From IMG/VR virus record IMGVR_UViG_3300021197_001279, positions 22,005 to 86,004 of that record: DNA of 64,000 bases; one strand, 5' to 3'. The notes beneath the pieces were generated by a model. It made no database searches and was not told where the DNA came from. It saw nothing but the letters and a program-made list of their open reading frames with translations. A program made the position numbers and the translations under genes. The DNA is from a virus. Shown piece by piece: positions 15,916-23,481 of the stretch. Every line of letters starts with the position of its first letter. The stretch's first letter is position 1.

Positions 15916-16720
15916 TTCTTTTTACCTCCGCAATGAGGTCTTGAATGTAGAAAATCTCTTCAATAATTTGCTGATTTAGGGGGCTTTGTGCATAGTCATC
16001 CAACTTTGCTCTAACTTTTTGAAAATTTTCGGAAAAGGCATTATTGGCGTTTGCTACAATCTCGGCATCTACGGACTCTTTGAGACGCCCAATCTCTTCA
16101 TTTAGATAAGACTTCAGTCCAAGCCCATTATCAGAAAATGATGTAATGTAATTGGTCAATAATTCTTTTTGTTCTTCTCTCAAAGTTCTATCGTATGTTT
16201 CGTTAAACTTGTTAACAAATGTTTTGTAGGTTAAATTATCAACATGAGCCATCTCTTTTTCTTCTACATCTTCACGAGATAGCAATTCTACCATTCTCTC
16301 TTCTAACATAATTCTCTTTTTAGCATTGAGGGATTTGTTCTGGAAGAATAAGCCAACAGTCGCAATGTCTTTGTAGTTTGGCATAAAGTTAGAATAGACA
16401 CTCGCCCCAAGTTGCTTATTGATCTTATTGATCAAGCTTGTTTGAGAATTGAAAACTTGAGTTCTATCAAGTGATTCGAAGTCAACTCTAGATTCCGTCA
16501 AGAGTCTTGTATGGTACTTGTCTTCTAAGTCTTTTGCTTCTAGCAATTCTCTATAGATACCTAATTCATTTGATAGAATTGTGCCTCTTGAAAAATACTC
16601 TTTAAGAATAGACTTGATTGTTGACTGTCTGCCAGTATCTTCTCTGACTACTGATCTGGTCAATTCTTTGATCAAGCATTCGTAAAGAAAAGCGGTATTT
16701 CTTTTCTTATTGTGTTTCAT
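15905..16720 (-). CDS. Hypothetical helical protein downstream of portal
   Basis: A 271-aa protein, almost entirely helical by composition (Glu, Lys, Asn, Leu) with coiled-coil-like stretches at about 120-270. It begins MKHNKKRNTAFLYECLIKE. It occupies the position between portal and protease where T4 has the small head genes 67 and 68, and its charge and helix content would suit a prohead core component; this is inference from position only. It overlaps the portal gene by 14 nt with AAGGGAA before the start. Confidence 0.5.
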   Translation of the reverse strand: MKHNKKRNTAFLYECLIKELTRSVVREDTGRQSTIKSILKEYFSRGTILSNELGIYRELLEAKDLEDKYHTRLLTESRVDFESLDRTQVFNSQTSLINKINKQLGASVYSNFMPNYKDIATVGLFFQNKSLNAKKRIMLEERMVELLSREDVEEKEMAHVDNLTYKTFVNKFNETYDRTLREEQKELLTNYITSFSDNGLGLKSYLNEEIGRLKESVDAEIVANANNAFSENFQKVRAKLDDYAQSPLNQQIIEEIFYIQDLIAEVKRNGH

Positions 16721-18641
16721 CTTGATTTCCCTTTGTTAAAGATTCAATTAAATTTTGAAGTTCTGCACTGGTATTAAATAGTTTTGTCTCTTCCAAAACA
16801 TCCACTGATTCTTGAACTACGCCACGAGCAAGAGAATCTAATCCGCCGAAGCCAACCTTTCCAGGAAATGTTTTGCGAGAAGTTCCAACTTCACCACTGG
16901 CCTGGTTTCTCATTTGCTTAGATAGTCCGCCTTTTCTATACGATGCCTGGTGACTCTTATAAGGCCCTCTTTTCTTAGGTCGATCATCTCTTTTAGCAGG
17001 AGGCGCTGCAAGAAGAGGGCTGTCATCCCCATCAGTGTCACCACCAGTGTCACCTCCGGTATCTCCAGCTGTAGGTGTTGCTGGTGTATCGTCGGTGTCC
17101 CCACCTCCTCCAAGATCACCAAGGCCAAGGTCTCCTCCGGTATCGCCACCTAAATCACCTAGTCCGCCACCGGCATCACCTGGTGCATCACCAGCACCTG
17201 CGGCTTCAAGACTAGCTAAGAACTTACGGTCATGATACATTTCTCTTTGCATCCGGATAAACTCATCCTCTGACAATCCAAGAAGGTTCTCGGCAACCCA
17301 ACGCTTAGAGAAGTACCCTTCGTTAGCGCCTTTAGCAACATCAAACTTTGTCTTCCAGTTTTCAAGTTCTTGCATCTCGGCAATCTTTGAAGGATTATTA
17401 AGAGATAGACTAAAGTTAAGAAGATCGTCTCCGCGATACCCTAGAGTGTAAAGATGGACAATTCCAATCTTTTCAAGTTCTGCGATTACAACCCTCTGAA
17501 GTCTTTGGATTGTTCTCGCGAATCTAATGTCTTTCTGAGCAAGGGTTGTCTTGTCCTCAGTTGCGCCCTCGCCCATAGACAAGTATGACTGGGGAACTTT
17601 CAGGGCAGAAAACAACTTATCGCGGAGATACTTAACGTCCTCGATCTGTGAGGTAAAAGTGCCACCAGGAAGGTTAGTAATGTCTGTAGAGGATTGTCCG
17701 CCTCTAATTGGTACAAAGTAGTCTTCTTCAATTGAAAGAGGGTTGTAACGTAAATCTACGCGGCCTGTGGTAGGGTCTACAACCTGGTGTCTTTTCATTT
17801 GGGTCATAACCTTTTGCATGTACTGCTCCACATCTTGTGGTGCGATTCCGCCAACGTCAATCTTAAATACACGACGATCAGTGGCACGAACAATTCGGTA
17901 TGCCATCATAGCATCTTCAAGAAGCGTTAACTGTCTCCAGATTCGCCGAGCCGGCTCAAGAACAGATGTACCATAAGGAGCATGTTTATCATGACCGAGA
18001 ACTCTGAAGTGAGCAACCTGCCAATTTTCCAGGGTCAAACCAGCGGTGTTCCATTGGAACTGAATGTAATTTGGATTTGTCTTATCCTCGCCCTCTAATC
18101 TCTCAATCTCTTGAGATGGGAGACCAATGCAGTTTGTAATACCACGCAAGTCGTCAATGTCCAAGTACAAGAACAAATCTCCATACTTACACATGGTACG
18201 TGCCCAACCAAATAGATTGTGTTCGATGTTCAGTGTGTCACGATACAAAGAGTCAAGAACAAACTTTATCTCTTCATTAGCACACTTAATGTGCATCATT
18301 GGGGTAAGGGTCGAATGGGTTGTCATCTCGTCTGCATAGATGTCAAGCGAAGAAGCAATCTCTGGTGTGTATTCCATCTGGTCAAAATCTACGTAACGTT
18401 CAGAACGATTACGGTTAGAGATCATGTTAACCGTGGTGACATTCATCGGGTTGTATTCTGACTTCTTAAATTGTTGACCTGAGGCTGACCTGAATCTTGA
18501 AGCGTACATATCCAAATGTCTTCTTCTTAATTGTCTTCCAGACTGTGTTCTTCGCCTAACAAGAGGCCCAGAGAATACTTTTGTCAATGACTTGAACAAA
18601 TCATTTTGATTATTGTTTGGGTTTCTATCGTTCTTTGCCAT
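16707..18641 (-). CDS. Portal vertex protein (gp20-like)
   Basis: A 644-aa protein of the T4 gp20 family, the dodecameric head-tail gate through which DNA is packaged. Characteristic stretches include 'YTPEIASSLDIYADEM' (near 90), 'FGWARTMCKYGDLFLYLDI' (near 145), 'HAPYGTSVLEPARRIWRQL' (near 220), 'LEDAMMAYRIVRATDRRVFKID' (near 240) and 'KDIRFARTIQRLQRVV' (near 375). The C-terminal about 130 residues are an unusual Gly/Asp-rich low-complexity linker ('GGDTGGDTDGDD') followed by a basic segment and a short acidic helix. It follows the terminase gene by 3 nt. Identity is confident; the tail extension is less typical. Confidence 0.92.
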   Translation of the reverse strand: MAKNDRNPNNNQNDLFKSLTKVFSGPLVRRRTQSGRQLRRRHLDMYASRFRSASGQQFKKSEYNPMNVTTVNMISNRNRSERYVDFDQMEYTPEIASSLDIYADEMTTHSTLTPMMHIKCANEEIKFVLDSLYRDTLNIEHNLFGWARTMCKYGDLFLYLDIDDLRGITNCIGLPSQEIERLEGEDKTNPNYIQFQWNTAGLTLENWQVAHFRVLGHDKHAPYGTSVLEPARRIWRQLTLLEDAMMAYRIVRATDRRVFKIDVGGIAPQDVEQYMQKVMTQMKRHQVVDPTTGRVDLRYNPLSIEEDYFVPIRGGQSSTDITNLPGGTFTSQIEDVKYLRDKLFSALKVPQSYLSMGEGATEDKTTLAQKDIRFARTIQRLQRVVIAELEKIGIVHLYTLGYRGDDLLNFSLSLNNPSKIAEMQELENWKTKFDVAKGANEGYFSKRWVAENLLGLSEDEFIRMQREMYHDRKFLASLEAAGAGDAPGDAGGGLGDLGGDTGGDLGLGDLGGGGDTDDTPATPTAGDTGGDTGGDTDGDDSPLLAAPPAKRDDRPKKRGPYKSHQASYRKGGLSKQMRNQASGEVGTSRKTFPGKVGFGGLDSLARGVVQESVDVLEETKLFNTSAELQNLIESLTKGNQDETQ

Positions 18642-18644
18642 TTT

Positions 18645-20228
18645 TTATCCTTTGTAAATCCAGAAAAATTCTTTTGCTTGCTTTATCTCTTCTTCATACT
18701 TTTGAGAAAATGATTGAGAATATCCTTGCTGTCCTCTAATCTGTGTATTCATTCTTGTCTCTGACTTCATTATGCCACCAAGCATAGCTTTTTTGTATTC
18801 GACCTCCACTTGGTTGGCCTGCAGGGCTGTGTCTCGAACCCAACAACCAATTGCTAATGCCATAACTAGATCGTCATGATAAGAACGCATGGCTTGGGGT
18901 TTGCCGTTATGCCAAATAAAAGTCTTTAATTCGTGAAATAACCTCGTAGAGTGTATACTAATTAGTTTGTTTCTGATGAACTCTTCTAATTTTGCTACAA
19001 TAAGGGGCCTTGTTTTTGTTGAAGTAGTAAATCCAGGCACTGCTCTATCATCATAAGCACCTTTGTATGCTTCAACATATTCATGAGTTCCCTTTATTGA
19101 GTAGTACAAGTTTGGATAAGCAAGGTCCTTTAGTTTTTCCAAAACAGAGATCCCAATACCGTTGTTCTCAACAACAAGCAGACAATCTCCATACTCTTTA
19201 CCTGCATCAAACAGGATCTGTGAGTAGAGGTCTAACGATGGCTTACCTTGATACTCAGCAACAATAGACATGTTATCAACACGTATTACGTGAAAAACAG
19301 ATGAGTCCTGACCATCGCCCCTCGCAACGTCCGCTACCAAGAGATAAGATGCTTCCTCAATGTGCTTCTCCCAAATCCAAAAGTTTCTATCGTGTCCTGT
19401 TCTATAGATTGGATCTTGCTGGCATTCGAACAACCACTGCATGTCATCAGGGTGAACTACAGTATCACCGGATGTATTGAAGTTACACTCTAACTCCTGT
19501 GCAATTTGTCTTCGAGACATGTTCTTTGTCTCTTTCTCAAACCATTCTTGGTTCCTATCGGGATGCACATCCCAGGGTAAATTAATTGGGTGAAAATCGT
19601 TCTCTTCTGACTCTGCATCAACGTAAGTCTTGTGGAACCAATTTCCTACCCCATTTGGGGTTGACAATGCGATACAACGTCCACCAGTTGACAAGGTAGG
19701 GTAAAGACCGGTCCATAGATCTTCCAGGCCGTCTACGTGCGCTGCCTCGTCTATAACGAGCAGTGATAATGCTTCCGAACGACCAGCATCACCAGAGGTG
19801 GTTCCTGCTTTAATTTGTGATCCGTTATTAAGTTCAAATGCTGTCCTATTGTCAACAGAGATTTTTGCAATCTTGATAAAGTCTGGTAGATTGTTTGTAA
19901 TTGCCTTTACTTTCTTTACAAGGTTTGCTGCTGTCTGAAACTTGGTTGCGATGACAAGAATGTTCTTGTCTCGATGAAACATCATAAACCAGACAATGTA
20001 CCCGGCAGAGATTGTCGAGATACCTAACTGTCTGGCTTTCAGAATGATGTTGAAACGATAATCGTTAAAATCCTTAAGCAGGTCCTTCTGGTAGTCGTAA
20101 GTCTTGAATGGAATCAAGCCGTGCATAGGATGAGAAATGCGACAGTAGTTATCAATGAAGTATTGAGGACTCTTGCCGCATCTAATTATCTCTTGAACTT
20201 TTTCGTTTTTGGAAAGTTTATAACCCAT
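18645..20228 (-). CDS. Terminase large subunit (gp17-like)
   Basis: A 527-aa DNA-packaging motor with ATPase then nuclease. Walker A-like 'LKARQLGIST' spans 63-72, Walker B 'LLVIDEAAH' is at 155-163 (D159, E160), and 'ALSTPNG' follows as the coupling motif. The nuclease part shows 'LLVADVARGDGQDSS' (near 300, first acidic residue) and 'LLVVENNG' (near 345), then acidic 'YHDDLVMALAIG' (near 465). This matches the phage-type TerL architecture, a little shorter than T4 gp17 (610 aa). AAAGGAT lies before the ATG. The gene lies directly before portal; no clear small terminase subunit is visible, but the 158-aa gene upstream is a candidate position. Confidence 0.95.
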   Translation of the reverse strand: MGYKLSKNEKVQEIIRCGKSPQYFIDNYCRISHPMHGLIPFKTYDYQKDLLKDFNDYRFNIILKARQLGISTISAGYIVWFMMFHRDKNILVIATKFQTAANLVKKVKAITNNLPDFIKIAKISVDNRTAFELNNGSQIKAGTTSGDAGRSEALSLLVIDEAAHVDGLEDLWTGLYPTLSTGGRCIALSTPNGVGNWFHKTYVDAESEENDFHPINLPWDVHPDRNQEWFEKETKNMSRRQIAQELECNFNTSGDTVVHPDDMQWLFECQQDPIYRTGHDRNFWIWEKHIEEASYLLVADVARGDGQDSSVFHVIRVDNMSIVAEYQGKPSLDLYSQILFDAGKEYGDCLLVVENNGIGISVLEKLKDLAYPNLYYSIKGTHEYVEAYKGAYDDRAVPGFTTSTKTRPLIVAKLEEFIRNKLISIHSTRLFHELKTFIWHNGKPQAMRSYHDDLVMALAIGCWVRDTALQANQVEVEYKKAMLGGIMKSETRMNTQIRGQQGYSQSFSQKYEEEIKQAKEFFWIYKG

Positions 20229-20237
20229 TTAATCCTT

Positions 20238-20714
20238 TTATAGATTTCCCTGTTGCTTCAGGAGGTTTTGTATTTCTTTAACAAGCGAATCCGAAATGTC
20301 TTCTTCTAGTTCCTCTGGTTCATCAGGAATAGCGGCAAGAGATGCTTCAACTGCTTCCGGATCATTACGCATTAAATCAACCGAGCGTGGAGTCTGCCCA
20401 GGGAAAAGAAGTGGGTTTCGGAGAATAAGCGCCTTAAAGACATCAGATAATTCTGGATCTATCTGTGAGATCTTTTCAAAGTCCATGTCCATCTGAGCCG
20501 TGTCTCTACCGCCGTTGTAACGTGCGAATAATTCTGCAAAGGCCGCTTGAGAACCTAAATCAAAACCAAGACCAGGCTGATTGTCCAGGACATCATCAGC
20601 GCTAATGTCTTCGATACCAGCGCCAACAGGCTCGGCATGCTCTTCTTCTTTAATTCTCTGATACTCTTCTTTGACGATTTGGTCAAGTCTTTCTTTTGTA
20701 ATCTTAAGTTTCAT
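20238..20714 (-). CDS. Hypothetical acidic protein upstream of terminase
   Basis: A 158-aa acidic protein. It begins MKLKITKERLDQIVKEEYQRI, a short amphipathic helix similar to that of the 106-aa protein at 23422 (MKLTEERLVKMILEEL). The middle holds 'FAELFARYNGG' and 'DPELSDVFKALILRNPLLFPG', and the end is a leucine/glutamate helix. Position directly before the large terminase would suit a small terminase subunit (gp16), but no DNA-binding motif is evident, so I leave it unnamed. The start overlaps the previous stop (ATGA). Confidence 0.5.
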   Translation of the reverse strand: MKLKITKERLDQIVKEEYQRIKEEEHAEPVGAGIEDISADDVLDNQPGLGFDLGSQAAFAELFARYNGGRDTAQMDMDFEKISQIDPELSDVFKALILRNPLLFPGQTPRSVDLMRNDPEAVEASLAAIPDEPEELEEDISDSLVKEIQNLLKQQGNL

Positions 20715-21253
20715 TGTTCGGTTCCTCTTGTATCATTTGAAGGTCTCTTATCAGAGAATTGTTCTAAAAATTTTCTTGTGACATCACGTTCAGTGTCTTC
20801 AGAAGGCTGGAGGATTGGATCTGACTTCATTCCTGAGATTGTGTAGTGTTGGTATGCCTGAACGAAAGTTCGAACACGAGAGGTGCTTTGTACGAGGATT
20901 TGAGGCTGTCCCTTGGCAGACAAGCGAACAGAGTTTCCTGTAAGTGCCTTATATTCTCTTTGAAGGAACTTCTTGATCTCATTAAGCATTCTGGCGATTT
21001 CTTGGTCGTACTTTGGATCTTTAACATCCTCAAGACGAGTATCGCTTTGATAATTAATAATCATTGAGTTTCCGTAGAACTTTACAGAAAAACCATCGTT
21101 AACTCTTTTATCAATAATTGGATGCCCTTGCTCTCGATTAAGGCCAACTTTTCTTGCTTGACCGTCAAGAGAGTATCTCTCATCATGTGCGCCATCGTAG
21201 GCGTTTGCGGCTGCTTGAGCAAGCCCTTGAACAATTTCGTATGTTGAACTCAT
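20711..21253 (-). CDS. Hypothetical protein, packaging cluster
   Basis: A 180-aa protein with an Ala-rich N-terminal helix ('IVQGLAQAAANAYDGAHDERYSL'), a central beta-rich part ('VNDGFSVKFYGNSMIINYQSD', near 50-70), a Lys-rich helix ('NEIKKFLQREYKALTG') and a charged tail ending KRPSNDTRGTEQ. Translation is coupled to both neighbours by 4-nt ATGA overlaps. In my memory similar proteins sit near terminase genes of marine myophages as conserved hypotheticals. Function unknown. Confidence 0.55.
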   Translation of the reverse strand: MSSTYEIVQGLAQAAANAYDGAHDERYSLDGQARKVGLNREQGHPIIDKRVNDGFSVKFYGNSMIINYQSDTRLEDVKDPKYDQEIARMLNEIKKFLQREYKALTGNSVRLSAKGQPQILVQSTSRVRTFVQAYQHYTISGMKSDPILQPSEDTERDVTRKFLEQFSDKRPSNDTRGTEQ

Positions 21254-21669
21254 TTATTTGGTCTCCATCCCGTTTTCCATCTTTCTTCTCTGCCCTCGAC
21301 CCATTGTATGTAACATTCTTCGCAACATTCAAATTTGGTCATGTACACATCATCATTTGATTTAAACGAATAAGTATTACAAACTGGGCAAGAGCGCTTG
21401 GACTCTTCTTTAACTAGTTTTCTCGGAATAAAAACGCCTTCGACCTCTACTTTGTCATAGTCTTCTAACGTCTCTCTCACGTAAGTTTCTTTGAGTCCGG
21501 CAACGTACTGTTGTTCTTTTTCGTTGTCCCATAATGATTTTGGGTTTACAACAGTATCTTTGCCATACTTTTTTGCTATCGCTTGCTCTATCTTAACAGC
21601 GTAGTTTGGATCTTTATTGGGCACTCTCACCTCTCTCTTGCCAATCGTAAGAAATAGTGTCCTCCTCAA
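21250..21669 (-). CDS. Zinc-ribbon-containing hypothetical protein
   Basis: A 139-aa protein. The N-terminal part is basic and mixed alpha/beta. Residues about 93-122 hold 'CPVC' and 'FECCEECYIQW', two Cys pairs about 20 residues apart that look like a zinc ribbon or knuckle. The C-terminus is Arg/Trp-rich ('EERWKTGWRPNK'), possibly nucleic-acid or protein binding. The longest start is TTG at 21669, overlapping the previous gene by 56 nt; GTG codons at 21630 and 21624 are alternatives, so the first 15 residues are uncertain. The stop overlaps the next start (ATGA). Confidence 0.5.
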   Translation of the reverse strand: MRRTLFLTIGKREVRVPNKDPNYAVKIEQAIAKKYGKDTVVNPKSLWDNEKEQQYVAGLKETYVRETLEDYDKVEVEGVFIPRKLVKEESKRSCPVCNTYSFKSNDDVYMTKFECCEECYIQWVEGREERWKTGWRPNK

Positions 21670-22045
21670 TCGGGCCGCCTTTTGCCCATGTTCTGCATGA
21701 GCGTGCGCTATGACACTTAAAATGATGCATCCAGCAATAACCTAAACGACCATCGTCATCAGAAGTAACACCGGGCATACAGTCATCCATCCTTGGACTA
21801 ATGTCAAAAGCAACACAATTGCCGCAATTTGATTTTTTAGCGGCTTTCTCAGTTGTGTTCCAGTACTCAGCAATGTCTTTCCAGTAATCACCTGGCTCTT
21901 CTACATTAAGAGGGCCGTACTGGATGTGTTCTGCTTTGATTGAAGCATCACGATTCTTTGTGTTTAACTCCAAATCCTGTGTTGCCTCAGGGCATGCAAA
22001 TCCCATAAGTTGCTTCATTGCTTTGATAATTCTAATTTTAATCAT
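21614..22045 (-). CDS. Cysteine-rich probable metal- or Fe-S-binding protein
   Basis: A 143-aa protein. I set the start at ATG 22045, which overlaps the upstream stop as ATGA; a longer frame would lie entirely inside the previous gene. The C-terminal half has the spacing C-x2-C-x11-C-x14-C-x6-C-x5-C, with two His and Trp residues between ('NCGNCVAFD', 'GYCWMHHFKCHSARSCRTW'). Such a pattern suggests a zinc or iron-sulfur site; a HiPIP-like cluster is possible but unproven. It has no transmembrane segment. The role in infection is unknown. Confidence 0.55.
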   Translation of the reverse strand: MIKIRIIKAMKQLMGFACPEATQDLELNTKNRDASIKAEHIQYGPLNVEEPGDYWKDIAEYWNTTEKAAKKSNCGNCVAFDISPRMDDCMPGVTSDDDGRLGYCWMHHFKCHSARSCRTWAKGGPIEEDTISYDWQERGESAQ

Positions 22046-22440
22046 TGTATGTTTTTCGCTGCGTAATAAGTCGCAATCGATGCTCCTGTTCCTATTCCGA
22101 AACCTGCTAAAAACCAACCAATTGTGCGGTATGGGCTTTGTTGTTTCTGTAGTATTTCTATTTCTTCATCTCGCAAACCAATTAAAGTCTCGCTTTTCTT
22201 CTTTTCAATTTCAAGTTCTGCCTTTACGTATTCCATCTCTAAAGCATGTTGAGCAGCAAGAGTCTTCCCTTGGTACTGTAAAGAAATTTGGCACTGCTCT
22301 TGCAACTCTTCGTTGCTAGCAATTAAATTAACAACTGCTTCGTCGTTGAATAGTCTACCATCAATAGGGGCAGGATCACCCTTCTTTATAGTATAACTCA
22401 AAGGCTCAGCAATTGCAAGCGAAAAAAACAAAAAAATCAT
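22042..22440 (-). CDS. Secreted/membrane coiled-coil protein, possible spanin-type
   Basis: A 132-aa protein. Residues 1-11 (MIFLFFSLAIA) look like a short signal peptide with cleavage after AIA. The middle (about 38-98) is a Glu/Lys-rich coiled coil, and residues about 105-127 ('TIGWFLAGFGIGTGASIATYYAA') form a Gly-rich transmembrane helix. Together with the next gene upstream (another TM plus coiled coil, ATGA overlap) it recalls two-component membrane-fusion or spanin systems, but there is no lipobox, so this is a weak inference. It could also be a membrane-anchored scaffold. Confidence 0.45.
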   Translation of the reverse strand: MIFLFFSLAIAEPLSYTIKKGDPAPIDGRLFNDEAVVNLIASNEELQEQCQISLQYQGKTLAAQHALEMEYVKAELEIEKKKSETLIGLRDEEIEILQKQQSPYRTIGWFLAGFGIGTGASIATYYAAKNIQ

Positions 22441-22820
22441 TTATTTTTAATCCCAAATTCTTTGTAGAGTATGTCGTCAATAACTTTTGGGTCATGACTG
22501 TTCTCTATCAACAGTTCCTTAACCCGCTCTGCTCGTCTTTTCTTTAACTCGTCACGAGATTCGTGCATCTGTCTGTCCGCAACTGCAATTGCTTTCTTGT
22601 ACTTCTCTTGCGCTTTTTGCTTAAGATCATCTTCTTCAGCATCTAGATTTTTTAGAGCCTTGCGTTCTTTTTTATACAACTCTCTTGTTGACTTAAGTTG
22701 TTCCTTGGCAGCAGCAGTTCTTCTGTTTCCGGCAAGAAATGCAATTAAGATGGATGCACCAATGACCAGCACTTTCCAATTGTGTTTACACCACAGTTTA
22801 AATGCTGGCCACCAGGTCAT
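22437..22820 (-). CDS. Membrane-anchored coiled-coil protein (i-spanin-like topology)
   Basis: A 127-aa protein. The start is placed at ATG 22820, which overlaps the stop of the preceding gene as TAATG with GGAG upstream; a TTG 15 nt earlier is possible. One N-terminal transmembrane helix (residues about 14-31, 'WKVLVIGASILIAFLAG') precedes a long, basic/acidic coiled coil (about 37-100) and a short C-terminal domain. N-in, single-pass, periplasmic coiled coil is the topology of Rz-type inner-membrane spanins, but sequence alone does not prove it. Confidence 0.45.
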   Translation of the reverse strand: MTWWPAFKLWCKHNWKVLVIGASILIAFLAGNRRTAAAKEQLKSTRELYKKERKALKNLDAEEDDLKQKAQEKYKKAIAVADRQMHESRDELKKRRAERVKELLIENSHDPKVIDDILYKEFGIKNK

Positions 22821-23098
22821 TATCCATGTCTCCAAGTCTTAGCAAGGTCAATGGCAGATTGTCCGCCGATGTACATCATTGCAATAAGACCCCAGGTATC
22901 CGGGTCAAGAGTTGACCAGATCATAAGAGCGGTTGCAACACCAAACACAAGAAGCTTTCTTGAGATTAGTTTTTCTTGAACCCCATCAAGGATTCCTTTC
23001 TCTGGGTCATCAAGGTGCAACTGAGCAGCAACACTTTCGCAATCGATGCTTTCAACGACAGCTTCTACTCTGTCTATTACTTCTTCTTTTAAATCCAT
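22820..23098 (-). CDS. Two-helix membrane protein, holin-like
   Basis: A 92-aa protein. The N-terminal 45 residues are soluble and acidic. Residues about 48-64 ('KLLVFGVATALMIWSTL') and 68-84 ('WGLIAMMYIGGQSAID') form a hairpin of two transmembrane helices joined by DPDT, ending in a short basic tail (TWRHG). Size and topology match small phage holins; the neighbours downstream are also membrane proteins. The soluble N-terminus is longer than in classic holins. The lysis role is inferred from context. Confidence 0.45.
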   Translation of the reverse strand: MDLKEEVIDRVEAVVESIDCESVAAQLHLDDPEKGILDGVQEKLISRKLLVFGVATALMIWSTLDPDTWGLIAMMYIGGQSAIDLAKTWRHG

Positions 23099-23101
23099 TT
23101 T

Positions 23102-23422
23102 TTACTTCTCCTCTTCGAGTTTTCTAAGTCTTTCAATCTCTCTTTTAAGTTCTTTAGAAATAGGAGGTGTCTTTTTACCATCATCCATTAATCTCATGAA
23201 CATCCGAGCAGTACTGGTAAGTTTAGCGGCAGCTTTTTCCTCTGGTGTTTTTCCAGCAGAGCGAGGTGTCCCCATTCTTCCGAGTCCTTTTGCACCTGAC
23301 TGAGCATCAGCCTTTCGTTTAGCATACTCCTCATCGCTTTCACCTTTGGCCCTGTAGACCTCACCCATTGCATCAAGTTCTTCTAAGATCATCTTTACTA
23401 ATCTTTCTTCTGTAAGTTTCAT
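23102..23422 (-). CDS. Small hypothetical protein with amphipathic N-terminal helix
   Basis: A 106-aa charged protein. The start at ATG 23422 is favoured by GGAG 8-9 nt upstream; an earlier in-frame codon would lie inside the terminator region. It begins MKLTEERLVKMILEEL, similar to the 158-aa protein near terminase. The middle is Lys/Ala/Gly-rich and basic, the end is a helix of Glu/Lys/Leu. It is the first gene after the terminator that ends the recombination operon. No family is recognised. Confidence 0.5.
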   Translation of the reverse strand: MKLTEERLVKMILEELDAMGEVYRAKGESDEEYAKRKADAQSGAKGLGRMGTPRSAGKTPEEKAAAKLTSTARMFMRLMDDGKKTPPISKELKREIERLRKLEEEK

Positions 23423-23441
23423 TTTTTTGTCTCCATAAAGC

Positions 23442-23473
23442 AAAAAACCTATCTAGATTTTACTCTAAATAGG
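23442..23473 (-). terminator. Rho-independent terminator after the Mre11-Rad50 gene
   Basis: On the minus strand CCTATTTAGA and TCTAGATAGG form a 10-bp stem (one G-U pair) with loop GTAAAA, followed by TTTTTT. It lies 9 nt after the stop of the preceding gene and ends the early operon. The stem also contains CTATTTA, so a late start within it is possible. Confidence 0.8.
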
Positions 23474-23481
23474 CTTCAAGT

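Noticed and set aside
16775-16781. CTATTTA in the portal gene, 54 nt before the next start
   Set aside because: It is inside coding sequence and too far from the start compared with other copies; chance occurrence is likely in AT-rich DNA.
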